A stretch of DNA of 64,000 bases from Clostridium bornimense (lineage in GTDB: Bacteria; Bacillota; Clostridia; Clostridiales; Clostridiaceae): positions 1,488,001-1,552,000 of the forward strand of contig NZ_HG917868.1 of the NCBI RefSeq assembly GCF_000577895.1. The letters are read 5' to 3'. Below the pieces are notes generated by a model, which was not told the DNA's origin, ran no database searches, and was given only the letters and a program-made list of their open reading frames with translations. Positions 8,121 to 17,948 of this stretch are shown here, in pieces. Both the position numbers and the translations under genes were made by a program. Every line of letters starts with the position of its first letter. Position 1 is the first letter of the stretch.

Positions 8121-9800
8121 CTATTCATTAAGCATAGTAACTCTCATAAGTTCATCAATAGTTGACTTTCCCGCTAATACAGCTTTTGCTGCAGATCTAT
8201 TTAGAGTATTCATACCATTTCTTACTGCTACTTTTCTTATTTCTTCTGCATTACCATTGTTATAAATAACTTCTTTAACATCTGCACCAATCTCCATTAT
8301 TTCATAAATCCCCATTCTTCCTTTATATCCAGTATCATTACATCTACTACAACCAGTACCTCTATATAAAATAACTCTCTGGTCTGGTAATCCCAATATG
8401 GATTTTTCATAATCTGATGCTAAATATCCCTGTTTGCAATTAGGGCAAATTTTTCTTATCAATCTTTGAGCTATTATTCCTTTTACTGCTGTTGCTACAA
8501 GATAAGGCTGTATTCCCATATCCTGTAATCTCATTACAGATGATGGTGCATCATTAGTATGGATAGTACTTAAAACTAAATGTCCTGTTATCGCTGCTCT
8601 AATAGCTATCTCTGCTGTTTCAGCATCTCTAATTTCCCCGATCATAACAACATCCGGGTCTTGTCTAAGTATTGATCTTAAACCACTTGCAAAAGTTAAC
8701 CCTGCTTTAGCATTAACATTAACTTGAGTGATTCCATCCATTGCATATTCCACCGGATCTTCAACAGTAACTAAATTTACAGATTCTTTATTTAAATCTC
8801 TAAGTAATGAATATAGTGTAGTAGTTTTACCACTTCCAGTAGGTCCAGTAACTAAAACTATTCCATAAGGATTACTCACTATTTTATTAATCTTCTCTAA
8901 ATCCTCACCTTCTAGTCCTAATTGATCTTTTTCTACCATATATGCACTTCTATCTAGTATTCTGATTACTACCTTTTCACCATAAACAGCAGGCAACACA
9001 GATACCCGCAGATCGACATCGACACCATCAACTTTCGTTAATATCTTCCCATCCTGTGGTATCCTTTTTTCTGCAATATCCATGTCAGATAATATCTTTA
9101 TTCTAGTTATCATTGCTGCTAAGGGCTCTCTAGATGATTCAAATTGTTTCTTTAGCTGACCATCTATTCTATATCTAACAACTACTCTATTTTCAAAAGG
9201 CTCAATATGTATATCACTGGCTTTGCTTCTTACAGCATTAGCAATGATTGTATCAATCAACTTAACTGTAGGAGCATTCTCAGTTCCGTCAATTTGCTCT
9301 ATGATATCTTCTTCTTGTTCTTTTTCTTCTGAATGTGCCTTAAGATGTTCTGCTGTTTTTTCCATATAGCTTTCAGAATAGTACTTATTTATCATCTGCT
9401 TTATTTCACGTTCACTTGATAAAGCTATTTTTATCGGATACCCCGAAGCTATTGATAAATCTTCTTCTGCTAGAATGTTAAGTGGATCATTCATAACTAC
9501 TACTAATTCATTATTTTCAATACCTATTGGAAAGGCATTGTATTTTTTTGCTAAAAATTCTGGAACTAAGTTTATAAGTTCTTTATCTACTTTAATCATA
9601 TCCATGTAGACTCTATTTAGACCAAGTTGCAATTCTAGTACACCTAAAAGATCACTTTCACTTATAATTCCACTATTTATAAAAATTTCTCCAAGCTTTT
9701 TCCCCGTAGCCTTTTGAACTTCTAACGCTTCGTCTAATTCTGCATCAGTAATATAATTATATTCTAATAATAAATCACCAATTCTTTTTTTTCTCGCCAT
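8121..9800 (-). CDS. pilB: type IV pilus extension ATPase PilB (GspE family)
   Basis: 559 residues. The N-terminal MshEN-type domain covers about 1-150 (repeated RIGDLLLEYNYIT and LGEIFINSGIISESD motifs, a fold that binds c-di-GMP in some homologues). The ATPase domain has Walker A GPTGSGKT at 319-326, an Asp box and Walker B downstream, a His box (HTNDAPSS) and a zinc tetracysteine (CPNC and CSRC). The ATG has GAGGTGG upstream. It is the first gene of the operon. No pilT retraction ATPase is in the window. Confidence 0.95.
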   Translation of the reverse strand: MARKKRIGDLLLEYNYITDAELDEALEVQKATGKKLGEIFINSGIISESDLLGVLELQLGLNRVYMDMIKVDKELINLVPEFLAKKYNAFPIGIENNELVVVMNDPLNILAEEDLSIASGYPIKIALSSEREIKQMINKYYSESYMEKTAEHLKAHSEEKEQEEDIIEQIDGTENAPTVKLIDTIIANAVRSKASDIHIEPFENRVVVRYRIDGQLKKQFESSREPLAAMITRIKILSDMDIAEKRIPQDGKILTKVDGVDVDLRVSVLPAVYGEKVVIRILDRSAYMVEKDQLGLEGEDLEKINKIVSNPYGIVLVTGPTGSGKTTTLYSLLRDLNKESVNLVTVEDPVEYAMDGITQVNVNAKAGLTFASGLRSILRQDPDVVMIGEIRDAETAEIAIRAAITGHLVLSTIHTNDAPSSVMRLQDMGIQPYLVATAVKGIIAQRLIRKICPNCKQGYLASDYEKSILGLPDQRVILYRGTGCSRCNDTGYKGRMGIYEIMEIGADVKEVIYNNGNAEEIRKVAVRNGMNTLNRSAAKAVLAGKSTIDELMRVTMLNE

Positions 9801-9947
9801 AGTACCACCTCAAATATTTCCAATTGAGTTTTTACATTTATTTCTTTATATTTTCTTTTTATACAGTATTATTTTATATTTTTATTTTTTTCTATATATT
9901 ACATTTAAAAATTTGATATATTGTCTTTTTTTGTGCTCTTGATATTT

Positions 9948-9976
9948 ATTATAATCACTTAAAATATAACTTTCAA
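9948..9976 (-). promoter_or_regulatory. sigma-A promoter for the pil operon
   Basis: On the minus strand TTGAAA (9971-9976) is followed after exactly 17 bases by a perfect TATAAT (9948-9953). Transcription would start near 9941 and read pilB first. It is the only strong match in the intergenic region. Confidence 0.75.
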
Positions 9977-10264
9977 TACTTTTTAATCGAATTTTGTAAT
10001 TATTTTGTTTTTGTGATTATTTTTTTACATTTTATTAAAAATAATTAATTTTACAATAAAATACTTGAAATTTATGCATTTTCATCATTGATTCCTACTA
10101 TTTTACTACATAAATCTACATGTTCTATTTTATTGCTCAAAAACATCTAATTATTATTTCTAGAATAAACTTATTCTATTTTTCCATATACTTCTTTATA
10201 ATCCGTCATATTGCATTTATTTTCTATGATATCATAATAATCAAAATTATTTTTACAAAATAAA

Positions 10265-10294
10265 AAAATCATATTTCAAATGAAATATGATTTT
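10265..10294 (-). terminator. Rho-independent terminator of the GGDEF gene
   Basis: A perfect 13-bp inverted repeat (AAAATCATATTTC / GAAATATGATTTT) with a 4-base loop. On the minus strand it ends in a run of seven T, just downstream of the GGDEF stop codon. A second AT-only hairpin (10329-10355) overlaps that stop codon. Confidence 0.8.
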
Positions 10295-10344
10295 AACTGA
10301 AATCTATTTATTTTTACTTCATTTTAAAATATGTTATATATACT

Positions 10345-11949
10345 TTATAACATATTACTCTTTTTCTCTTTCTTCTGCTTATACATCTTACTATCTACAT
10401 ATCTAAATAAATCATTTATAGTTTTATCAAACTCTCTATTAAATTTCCCATATCCATAAGCTATAGATATTTTTTCTATATCAATATTATATTCAAATCT
10501 ATCAATCATTTTTTTCATCTCAATATCCAATATATTTTCTATAATAACTACAAATTCATCTCCACCTATCCTAAAAACTTCACCTTTTTCACCAAAAGTA
10601 TTCTTTATAACCTTCGCTACTTTAACTATAAGTTCATCACCTTTTTGGTGCCCTAGAGTATCATTTGTAATTTTCAGATTATTTATATCTAATATAACTA
10701 GATATATATTTGATGATACATTTAATCTTGTATTTAATTCTTCTAGCTTTATTTGAAAACAAGTTCTATTTTGTGTTCCAGTCATAATATCTATATAAGC
10801 TAATTCTTTTAATGCTTCAAGTTTAATACTTTCTTTATATATTTTTGATAGTACACTTATTAAATCTATAAATAGTAATAATATTAGTACAATAATCCCT
10901 ATACGTGTATAAAAAGATGTATCTTTAGTCTTGCATATATTGTATTTAATTATATCCACAATACCACATGTAATAACTATTATATAACCTATTGAAGAAA
11001 ATGTAGGTCTCTTTTTTCTAAATATATATTCTCTACACAATATAATAATAACCATAACCGATGCTATTATTCCTATAAAATGTGCTATAAATAAAGATTT
11101 CTTCAAATCAAATATGTTTAATAATTGTAATAAAATTATTATTACAAACGCAATGCACTGTCCTATTACTATAAAATCATATTTTCTAGCAAAAGTTTCT
11201 TGCATCTCTTCTTTTACAATCATAGTAAATGTTATTGGAATAAATGCAACTAATAACAACTTAATACAATATATTGTGAACTGTTTATCTGTAACTATTT
11301 GAAGTAAGGATGCATCTGACAAAGACCATATAGATACACTTACACATAATATAGCTACATATAATATACTTTTCTTAAATTGACGTACTATATGAGATGC
11401 AAAATATAAAATAAAAAAAGATATTCCCATTATAAAACTAATAATAGATAAAAAAACGTTAGAAATATTATCTTTTAATATATTTAAAATAATACTACTT
11501 CTAGTACCTATAAAAATTCTATTAGTATCATAAATTTCAAATTGATTATATGGATCTTCTAAAACTATTTCTAACTTTTTTCCTTCATAATCTTTAGGTA
11601 AATCAACTATATTCCATAAGTCTCCAGGAGTATTACCAATGGGAATGTTTCCATATCCACTTTGGTATATTAAATTATCATTCAGATATACTTTTACTTT
11701 TTCTTGATATGTCCTAAACCCCACAGTATCAACATACCCATACTTAGCAGATAATATATTTGATGAAACAATTCTATCTCCTTTATATGTACTTTCTTTA
11801 TCCCAAAAATTATCTAACTCCATAGGTAAATCTATTTTTAATTTATATCCTTGATTGGGAAAAATTTCAATAGTGAATATTAGAAATAAAATAAATATCG
11901 CTATAGTAAATAGATAACATATATCTACTCTTTTATTTCTAATACTCAT
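10345..11949 (-). CDS. membrane sensor diguanylate cyclase (7TM-type, GGDEF)
   Basis: 534 residues. There is one N-terminal transmembrane helix (about 12-30), an extracytoplasmic beta-rich domain to about 160 that resembles the 7TMR-DISM extracellular sensor, then about seven hydrophobic helices to about 365, a short coiled segment and a GGDEF domain. The catalytic motif GGDEF is intact at 462-466. An RxxD inhibitory site at the usual spot five residues before it is absent. It would make c-di-GMP from two GTP at the membrane. galE lies 22 bases upstream on the same strand and may share its transcript. Because PilB-type ATPases and clostridial pili are often c-di-GMP-responsive, a link to the neighbouring operon is plausible but not shown. 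Confidence 0.88.
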   Translation of the reverse strand: MSIRNKRVDICYLFTIAIFILFLIFTIEIFPNQGYKLKIDLPMELDNFWDKESTYKGDRIVSSNILSAKYGYVDTVGFRTYQEKVKVYLNDNLIYQSGYGNIPIGNTPGDLWNIVDLPKDYEGKKLEIVLEDPYNQFEIYDTNRIFIGTRSSIILNILKDNISNVFLSIISFIMGISFFILYFASHIVRQFKKSILYVAILCVSVSIWSLSDASLLQIVTDKQFTIYCIKLLLVAFIPITFTMIVKEEMQETFARKYDFIVIGQCIAFVIIILLQLLNIFDLKKSLFIAHFIGIIASVMVIIILCREYIFRKKRPTFSSIGYIIVITCGIVDIIKYNICKTKDTSFYTRIGIIVLILLLFIDLISVLSKIYKESIKLEALKELAYIDIMTGTQNRTCFQIKLEELNTRLNVSSNIYLVILDINNLKITNDTLGHQKGDELIVKVAKVIKNTFGEKGEVFRIGGDEFVVIIENILDIEMKKMIDRFEYNIDIEKISIAYGYGKFNREFDKTINDLFRYVDSKMYKQKKEKKSNML

Positions 11950-11971
11950 AGCAATTTACCCCTCTTATAGA

Positions 11972-12949
11972 TTAGTATTTCTTATTTTGTTCCCAATTCC
12001 ATGCATCTTTAATCATCTTAGTTATATCCTCAAACTTTGGTTTCCATCCTAATATTTCTCTAGCTTTCTCACTTGATGCTATAAGTTTTGCAGGATCTCC
12101 CGCTCTTCTTTCTGTCACTACAAGTGGTATTTCATCACCTGTAACCTTTCTTGCAGCCTCAATCATCTCATATACTGTAAATCCTTCTCCACTTCCTAAA
12201 TTAAATACATCACTTTTTGAACCATTAAATAAATATTCAATAGCTTTAATGTGAGCATCCACTAAATCAATAACATGAACATAATCACGAATACATGTAC
12301 CATCCTTTGTATCATAATCATTTCCATATACATTAATTTTCTCTCTTCTTCCTGATGCAACCTGTAATATTATAGGAATCAAATGTGTTTCTGGATTATG
12401 CGCCTCACCTATGTCCCCAGACGAATGTGCACCGGCAACGTTGAAATAACGTAAGCATACATATTTTAATCCATAAGCTTTGTTATACCACTTTATCATT
12501 TTTTCCATTGATAATTTAGTCTCTCCATATACATTGGTTGGATTTGTCTCATCACTCTCTAAGATAGGAATAGTTTTAGGCTCTCCATAGGTTGCCGCTG
12601 TAGATGAAAATACAATATTTTTAACATTAAAATCAACCATAGCTTTTAATAAGTTATTTGTCTTTGCTACATTATTTTCATAATATTTGTATGGGTTCTC
12701 CATACTTTCACCAACTAAAGAAAATGCTGCAAAATGAATAACACCATCTATGTTTTCTTCTTTTAATATATTAGATATAAATTTATAATCACCTATGTCA
12801 CCTTCATAAAATTTAGCTTTTTCGTGCACTGCTTCTTTATGTCCAGTTGATAGATTATCTACAACTACAACATCAAATCCTCTTTCTATTAATAAATATG
12901 TTGCATGAGATCCTATGTATCCTGCCCCACCTGTTACTAAAATTTTCAT
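11972..12949 (-). CDS. galE: UDP-glucose 4-epimerase
   Basis: 325 residues of the extended SDR family. The NAD-binding glycine motif GGAGYIG is at 7-13, the active-site Ser/Thr lies in STAATYGEP and the catalytic YxxxK is YGETK. The C-terminal substrate-binding part contains the conserved CIRDYVHV and NLGSGEGF motifs. It interconverts UDP-glucose and UDP-galactose, feeding galactosylated surface polymers or galactose use. No Leloir partners (galK, galT) are adjacent, which favours a cell-surface role; that is inference. Confidence 0.95.
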   Translation of the reverse strand: MKILVTGGAGYIGSHATYLLIERGFDVVVVDNLSTGHKEAVHEKAKFYEGDIGDYKFISNILKEENIDGVIHFAAFSLVGESMENPYKYYENNVAKTNNLLKAMVDFNVKNIVFSSTAATYGEPKTIPILESDETNPTNVYGETKLSMEKMIKWYNKAYGLKYVCLRYFNVAGAHSSGDIGEAHNPETHLIPIILQVASGRREKINVYGNDYDTKDGTCIRDYVHVIDLVDAHIKAIEYLFNGSKSDVFNLGSGEGFTVYEMIEAARKVTGDEIPLVVTERRAGDPAKLIASSEKAREILGWKPKFEDITKMIKDAWNWEQNKKY

Positions 12950-13063
12950 ACTTAACTCATCTCCCTAATTATCAATTAATTACGCTACAATAATATGATT
13001 ATATCGTTACCTAAATGCTTAATTTAAAATAATCAATATAATCATATTAAAAATTTAATGATT

Positions 13064-13390
13064 TTACAACTTATATATTACATTAATTAAAATATATATT
13101 TGTATTAATCCTAAAAAAACAACAAAAAATCTTCTGTAAAACCTTAATTTTTTCCTATATCCCTCTAAAGTTATATCAATATTAATTTCTGCCATAGTAG
13201 TAATTAAATATATAACTATAATTACCGCTGGTATAAAGAATATTACCTCTTCCTTAATGCCTAAGCGAACTATATTACCACAGCCATTCCAACTTAATGG
13301 TACTATATCAGGCATAAAGCTACTACAAATAAGACTGATACCTACTATTATTAATATAAAAATCAAATCTACCCATTTTTTATCAATCAT
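13064..13390 (-). CDS. small DUF1648-type membrane protein
   Basis: 108 residues with three hydrophobic helices (about 7-25, 45-65 and 88-106). The segment MPDIVPLSWNGCGNI followed by RLGIKEE matches the DUF1648 pattern (LPDxIPxHWNxxG...) found in SdpI-like immunity and other small membrane proteins. Function is unknown. It stands alone between galE and the RluA-family gene. Confidence 0.65.
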   Translation of the reverse strand: MIDKKWVDLIFILIIVGISLICSSFMPDIVPLSWNGCGNIVRLGIKEEVIFFIPAVIIVIYLITTMAEINIDITLEGYRKKLRFYRRFFVVFLGLIQIYILINVIYKL

Positions 13391-13516
13391 AGTATTCTCC
13401 TATTTCCAATTATTTAAATTATACCATTTATGAATATATTTTCAAACTGTTTAATATATATATATTGTACTTAAAGTGACCGCCACTTTTAGTGTTTATT
13501 TAAATCTATATGAAAG

Positions 13517-13549
13517 CCTCTATAAGTTTTTTATCTTATAGGGGTTTTT
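13517..13549 (+). terminator. orphan plus-strand terminator
   Basis: CCTCTATAAG, an 8-base loop and CTTATAGGGG (10 bp with one G-T pair) are followed by TTTTT. It is oriented for plus-strand transcription, but no plus-strand gene precedes it in the preceding 13 kb. Confidence 0.6.
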
Positions 13550-13657
13550 GTATAGACTCCTTATTTTGTAACTCCATTATTATCTTAATGTTTTTTATGT
13601 CATATAAATATAATATGCATTTTATAATTCTTATGTTAATTACTTCTCAACACAAAA

Positions 13658-13696
13658 AAGGTCATCTAAGTTTTACAATAATACTTAGATAACCTT
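13658..13696 (-). terminator. terminator of the RluA-family operon
   Basis: A 13-bp stem with one mismatch (AAGGTTATCTAAG / CTTAGATGACCTT on the minus strand) followed by a T-run, starting 6 bases after the stop codon of the pseudouridine synthase gene. Confidence 0.8.
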
Positions 13697-13701
13697 ACTT
13701 T

Positions 13702-14685
13702 TTAATTAAATCTTAAAACATCTTTCTTTATTTTCTTAAAAATAGGTGGCAAAGTTTCAACTATAGTTTTATTTTCTAAATAACTCAAAGTATCATCTAA
13801 ATTCTTAAATATAAGTTTATATGCATATAAATACTGGAACTTTAATGCATATTTATTATCAAAATAAGAATTTAATTTTCTATCACCATATTTAGGATCA
13901 CCAATAATAGGATTTCCAAGCTCCGCTAAATGCGCTCTTAGCTGATGGCTTCTTCCAGTTATTAAATTAATATCTAATAATGAATAAGCCCCAACTGTTT
14001 CTAATACTTTAACATCCATGGCAATTTTCTTTCTATCTTTGCCAGGCTCTCTATATACCTTAGAGATATTATTCTCTTCATTCTTTTTTATATAAGCCTC
14101 ATGTAATCCTTCTTCTATTTTACCCTTAACTAACGCGATATAATATTTTCTAATATTATTTTCTCTTATAATTTTATTTATTCCTTTAAGACCTTCGTAA
14201 CTCTTACCAAACACAACAATTCCAGATGTATTTCTATCTAATCTATTACATGGCGCTGGAGTAAAAGTTATCTCATTTTCTGGCTTATAGTCACCTTTTT
14301 CATTTAGATACGAAAGAACATAATCCGTTAATGTTGCTTCTCCTTCTCTACTATCTTGATGAACTAAAACTCCTGGCCACTTTTCTACTACAAGTATATT
14401 TTTATCTTCATATGTTATTTTTAAAGAACTGGAATCTATAGATGTGAATCTTTTTACTTTTTCTTCTTTTATTTCTTTTAATCCATCTATTCTAACATAT
14501 TTATTTAGTTCTACTACATCACCCTCTTGAAGAATATAATTTTCCGCTGATTTTTCTCCATTAACTCTGATATCCTTCTTTCTTATATGTTTGTATATAC
14601 CATTTAACGGTATATTTTTAAGGTATTTTTTTAAAAACTTATCTAAACGTTGACCACTTTCATTACTACTTATGTTTATTATCAT
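13702..14685 (-). CDS. RluA-family 23S/tRNA pseudouridine synthase
   Basis: 327 residues. An N-terminal S4-like RNA-binding domain (about 1-70; RLDKFLKKYL) is followed by the RluA catalytic domain. The catalytic Asp is in NRLDRNTSG, where the family usually has HRLDxxTSG; His to Asn is a modest deviation. GRSHQLRAHLAELGNPIIGDPKYG is the conserved C-terminal motif. It converts specific uridines in rRNA or tRNA to pseudouridine; the exact target cannot be assigned among RluC/RluD-type enzymes. It is the last gene of an apparent operon with the M20 hydrolase and FtsA-like genes. Confidence 0.88.
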   Translation of the reverse strand: MIINISSNESGQRLDKFLKKYLKNIPLNGIYKHIRKKDIRVNGEKSAENYILQEGDVVELNKYVRIDGLKEIKEEKVKRFTSIDSSSLKITYEDKNILVVEKWPGVLVHQDSREGEATLTDYVLSYLNEKGDYKPENEITFTPAPCNRLDRNTSGIVVFGKSYEGLKGINKIIRENNIRKYYIALVKGKIEEGLHEAYIKKNEENNISKVYREPGKDRKKIAMDVKVLETVGAYSLLDINLITGRSHQLRAHLAELGNPIIGDPKYGDRKLNSYFDNKYALKFQYLYAYKLIFKNLDDTLSYLENKTIVETLPPIFKKIKKDVLRFN

Positions 14686-14702
14686 TATTATGCTCCTATT
14701 TC

Positions 14703-15875
14703 TTACTTATTTAAAAAATTTAATGCAGCTTCACATTGAATTGCTACACCTATTGCTAATGCATTTTCATCTATATCAAATCTAGTACTGTGCGCTGGAT
14801 AGATTATACCCTTTTCTTCATTTCTCGTTCCAAGAAAATAAAAAGCTGATGGTCTCTCATTAGAGAAATATGCAAAAGATTCAACACCCATACTTGGTGC
14901 CTTAAGTGAAATAATATTATCTTTTCCTATTACCGTTTCAGCACTTTCTTTTATTATATCCACCATTTTATCATCATTATAAAGACACGGATAGCTTTCC
15001 TCTATTGTTATCTCAGCTTTTCCTCTCATTGATTTAACTATTCCATCTACCACTTCTACTAATCTTTTTTTTACATATTCTCTATGCTCTGCTTTTACAG
15101 TTCTTATTATTCCTCCTAAAGATACTTCTTCAGGAATAATATTTTGAGATGTTCCACCATGAAAATAACCTACTGTTATAAGTCCTGCATCAGTCGGTGG
15201 AAGTTCTCTACTAACAATTGTTTGAATAGCATTAACCACTGTTGTTCCTATTACTATAGGATCAATAGTCGATTCGGGATGTGCTCCATGTCCGCCTTGC
15301 CCTTTTATAACTATTTTATATGGATTAGATGCTGCATTAAAAACATCGTATTTTACACCTATTTTTCCACAAGGAATATCCTCACTTACATGAAGCCCAA
15401 TTATAGCATCAACATTAGGATTTTCTAAAGCTCCTTCTTTTATCATTACTTGTGCTCCACCTGTAGTTTCTTCTGCAGGTTCAAATAACATTCGTATAGT
15501 CCCTTTAAATTTATCCTTATGTCTATTTAATAATTTTGCAATTCCTAATGCAATTGTCATATGAGCATCATGACCACATGCATGCATTACTCCTTCTTTT
15601 GTAGACTTATATTCACATACCTTATTGTCACACAATGGTAGGGCATCCATATCTGCTCTTATCCCAATAGTTTTTCCTTCATCTTTTCCTTTGATTGTAG
15701 CACAGACTCCAGTTTCTGCTACATCAAAATATTCTATACCTTCATTATCTAAGAATTCTTTTATTTTTGTAGAAGTATTATATAACTTAAAATCCAATTC
15801 TGGATTCATGTGAAAATACCTTCTAAGTGAAACTAACTCCTCTTTAATTCCTAATGCTTCATTATAAAAATTCAT
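14703..15875 (-). CDS. M20-family metallo-amidohydrolase
   Basis: 390 residues of the M20D (aminoacylase/hippurate hydrolase-like) family. Motifs seen: RRYFHMNPEL near the N-terminus, RADMDALP, the metal ligand motif MHACGHDAHM, the glutamate pair EPAEET and a dimerisation-domain segment GQGGHGAHPE. It would hydrolyse N-acyl or N-acetyl amino acids; substrate cannot be assigned (N-acetyl-diaminopimelate deacetylase is one relative). The start follows AGGAGG and abuts the stop of the FtsA-like gene, implying cotranscription. Confidence 0.88.
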   Translation of the reverse strand: MNFYNEALGIKEELVSLRRYFHMNPELDFKLYNTSTKIKEFLDNEGIEYFDVAETGVCATIKGKDEGKTIGIRADMDALPLCDNKVCEYKSTKEGVMHACGHDAHMTIALGIAKLLNRHKDKFKGTIRMLFEPAEETTGGAQVMIKEGALENPNVDAIIGLHVSEDIPCGKIGVKYDVFNAASNPYKIVIKGQGGHGAHPESTIDPIVIGTTVVNAIQTIVSRELPPTDAGLITVGYFHGGTSQNIIPEEVSLGGIIRTVKAEHREYVKKRLVEVVDGIVKSMRGKAEITIEESYPCLYNDDKMVDIIKESAETVIGKDNIISLKAPSMGVESFAYFSNERPSAFYFLGTRNEEKGIIYPAHSTRFDIDENALAIGVAIQCEAALNFLNK

Positions 15876-15885
15876 ATAATTCCTC

Positions 15886-17871
15886 CTATTGAAATTTCAA
15901 CTCTATATTATCGCCATCATACAACGGAGAATAAAAAGATGCTCTTTCATTATTTAATATTAACATAAGCATCCCTTTATTACTTGTAAGATCAAACTTT
16001 ATTTTATCAAATATATCTACAAATACATATGATTCTTTTCCTGACAAGATTACTTTTTCACCATTGACAGTAACAGTAATATTATTTGCTTCAAAATCAT
16101 TAGTTTTGCTATTTTCAATTTCTTCAATTTCTTCAGTTTCTAATTTATCTTCTTTTATTTCACTGTAAATCCTGTCACCTTCATTTATTATATAATTATT
16201 TGAAATTATATTTTCTCTAATATAAAAGTTTTTTAATTCACCATCATTAATATAATAATCTTTAAAATCCCCTAAAGTCTTAGGATATATTATTTCAATA
16301 TCATCCCCATCTTTTATTAACATATCTATATCACTTCTATTATCATTTATATAAACTCTTGGCTCTAAATATTGAATTTTATCATTATAATAAAATGAAG
16401 TACTTTCAAGTAAAACATAATCTTTAACTATTGGTTTCGCACTTTCTCCATTTATGGCAAACTCAACATTAACTTTATCACCTTCTACAATTTCCGAATC
16501 TAATGTAGCATCTTTACCATTTATTTTTATAATAGCATTCTTTCCTAATGATCCGAAAGCTATTTTGTTTCTTCCATTTAAAGTAAACCTCACATTGCTA
16601 CCTTTCTTTGAGATTATATCTTTCGGATTAATACCACTTGCTAAAATTACATCCATAACTTTATGATTATTATAATTAAAGAGCGATACCACTTTATCAT
16701 TTATCGATATATCTATAAAGTCTCCACCTATTCTTTTTATAGCTTCTAAAGCAATACCTAAAACAGTAACGCCAGTACTACCTAAAGATAAATCTTTTAC
16801 TTCACAACTCTCAATATTACTTCTATCCTTAATAACTACTCTCTTATCAGAAAGTTGAAGTTTTTCTACCATATAATCTTTTAAAAGTGGAGTATGTGCT
16901 CCTCCCCCAACTAAAAACATAGCATTAGGGCTCTTCCCGCCATTTAACTCTAAAATCTTATTACATATTTCATCAGCTAATTCATTTACTTTTGAATCAA
17001 TTAATTTTAATATTCCATCTCTTTCAACTTCACCTTCAAAGCCTAATACATCAGTAAATTTTATTTTATCATCAATAAATATTCTTCTTTTCATTTTCTC
17101 TGCAGTATTAAAATCTACAAGATACTCTTTTGCAATTACTTCTGTTATTTCATCTCCTGCTTTTGAGATCATTCCATAAGAATAAATTGTTCCATCTCGT
17201 GAAATTGCAATATCCGACGTACCAGCTCCTATATCAACAAGGCCTATATTAAGCATCCTTAAATTGCTTGGTATAACAACTTCCATAGCTGCTATCGGTT
17301 CCAATGTTAAGTTAGAAACTGTTAGTCCAACTTTTTTCATAACAGCATAAAGTGAATCTACCACTGATCTTGGTAAAAATGTAGCTATTATCTCAACAGA
17401 AATAGTATCTCCTTTATGACCTTCTAAATTTGAAATTACATATCCATTAAGATAATAATTCTTCACAGAGTATCCAACACAATAAAGAATGTTTTCAGAA
17501 TTTTCATTTGCTATTTCTTCTGCCTTTTTAATTGTGGTAAGTTCTAACCCTCTTATCTGGTCTTTATCTATATCCTTATACTTTTCACACTTAATTTCAT
17601 GATTCACTTCTACAGTTTTAAGAAATCTTCCGGCTGCAGCTATTGATACCTTTGTTAGAGTAATATTTAATTCCTTTTCTAGCTGATCTTTAATCTTCTT
17701 TACTAGTTTTGCCACAAGTTCTATATCATGAATTTGACCATCAATCATTGCTCTTTCTTCATGCTCCATTAAAACTTCGTGAGACACAATAAATTTTTTA
17801 TCTTTTATATACCCTACAGTACCTATTACCTTCCTTGTTCCAATATCCAAGGCAAATATATAATCACTCAT
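15886..17871 (-). CDS. FtsA-domain protein, large clostridial type
   Basis: 661 residues, much longer than FtsA (about 420). Residues 1-360 have the actin/HSP70 fold with phosphate-1 FALDIGTRKVIG, an SHS2-like region, phosphate-2 LVDIGAGTSDIAI and an adenosine motif FLVGGGAHTP. The C-terminal 300 residues are a string of small beta domains with Lys/Asp-rich edges instead of an FtsA amphipathic helix. No transmembrane segment. It is not the cell-division FtsA of an ftsAZ locus; neighbours are an amidohydrolase and a pseudouridine synthase. The biochemical role is unknown. Confidence 0.75.
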   Translation of the reverse strand: MSDYIFALDIGTRKVIGTVGYIKDKKFIVSHEVLMEHEERAMIDGQIHDIELVAKLVKKIKDQLEKELNITLTKVSIAAAGRFLKTVEVNHEIKCEKYKDIDKDQIRGLELTTIKKAEEIANENSENILYCVGYSVKNYYLNGYVISNLEGHKGDTISVEIIATFLPRSVVDSLYAVMKKVGLTVSNLTLEPIAAMEVVIPSNLRMLNIGLVDIGAGTSDIAISRDGTIYSYGMISKAGDEITEVIAKEYLVDFNTAEKMKRRIFIDDKIKFTDVLGFEGEVERDGILKLIDSKVNELADEICNKILELNGGKSPNAMFLVGGGAHTPLLKDYMVEKLQLSDKRVVIKDRSNIESCEVKDLSLGSTGVTVLGIALEAIKRIGGDFIDISINDKVVSLFNYNNHKVMDVILASGINPKDIISKKGSNVRFTLNGRNKIAFGSLGKNAIIKINGKDATLDSEIVEGDKVNVEFAINGESAKPIVKDYVLLESTSFYYNDKIQYLEPRVYINDNRSDIDMLIKDGDDIEIIYPKTLGDFKDYYINDGELKNFYIRENIISNNYIINEGDRIYSEIKEDKLETEEIEEIENSKTNDFEANNITVTVNGEKVILSGKESYVFVDIFDKIKFDLTSNKGMLMLILNNERASFYSPLYDGDNIELKFQ

Positions 17872-17904
17872 CTAAATCATCCTTCGCACAAAAATAACAA
17901 TTAT

Positions 17905-17936
17905 ATTAATTATATAGCAAAAAATATATAATTAAT
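17905..17936 (-). terminator. AT-only inverted repeat between helicase and FtsA-like genes
   Basis: A perfect 12-bp repeat (ATTAATTATATA / TATATAATTAAT) with an 8-base loop lies between the helicase stop and the FtsA-like start. It could be a weak terminator or overlap the downstream promoter; base composition makes chance possible. Confidence 0.35.
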
Positions 17937-17948
17937 AGTTATTTTTCA

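Larger units (their letters stand above)
9801..10344. other. AT-rich intergenic region upstream of the pil operon
   Basis: There is no supportable ORF. It contains the pil promoter (9948-9976), about 140 bases of pilB leader and the terminator of the upstream GGDEF gene. I looked for the conserved bases of the c-di-GMP-I and c-di-GMP-II riboswitches in the leader on the minus strand and did not find them. Confidence 0.6.
13391..13701. other. intergenic region with hairpins, no gene
   Basis: Low-complexity AT DNA. A 6-bp hairpin (AAAGTG/CACTTT, 13473-13489) lies upstream of the plus-strand terminator at 13517-13549, and a minus-strand terminator is at 13658-13696. I see no convincing promoter or ORF. 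Confidence 0.5.

Noticed and set aside
9801-9940. Possible c-di-GMP riboswitch in the pilB leader
   Set aside because: Neither the conserved bases of the type I nor of the type II aptamer are present.
17905-17936. Regulatory palindrome for the FtsA-like gene
   Set aside because: Only A/T bases in an AT-rich gap; a terminator reading is equally likely, so listed at low confidence only.
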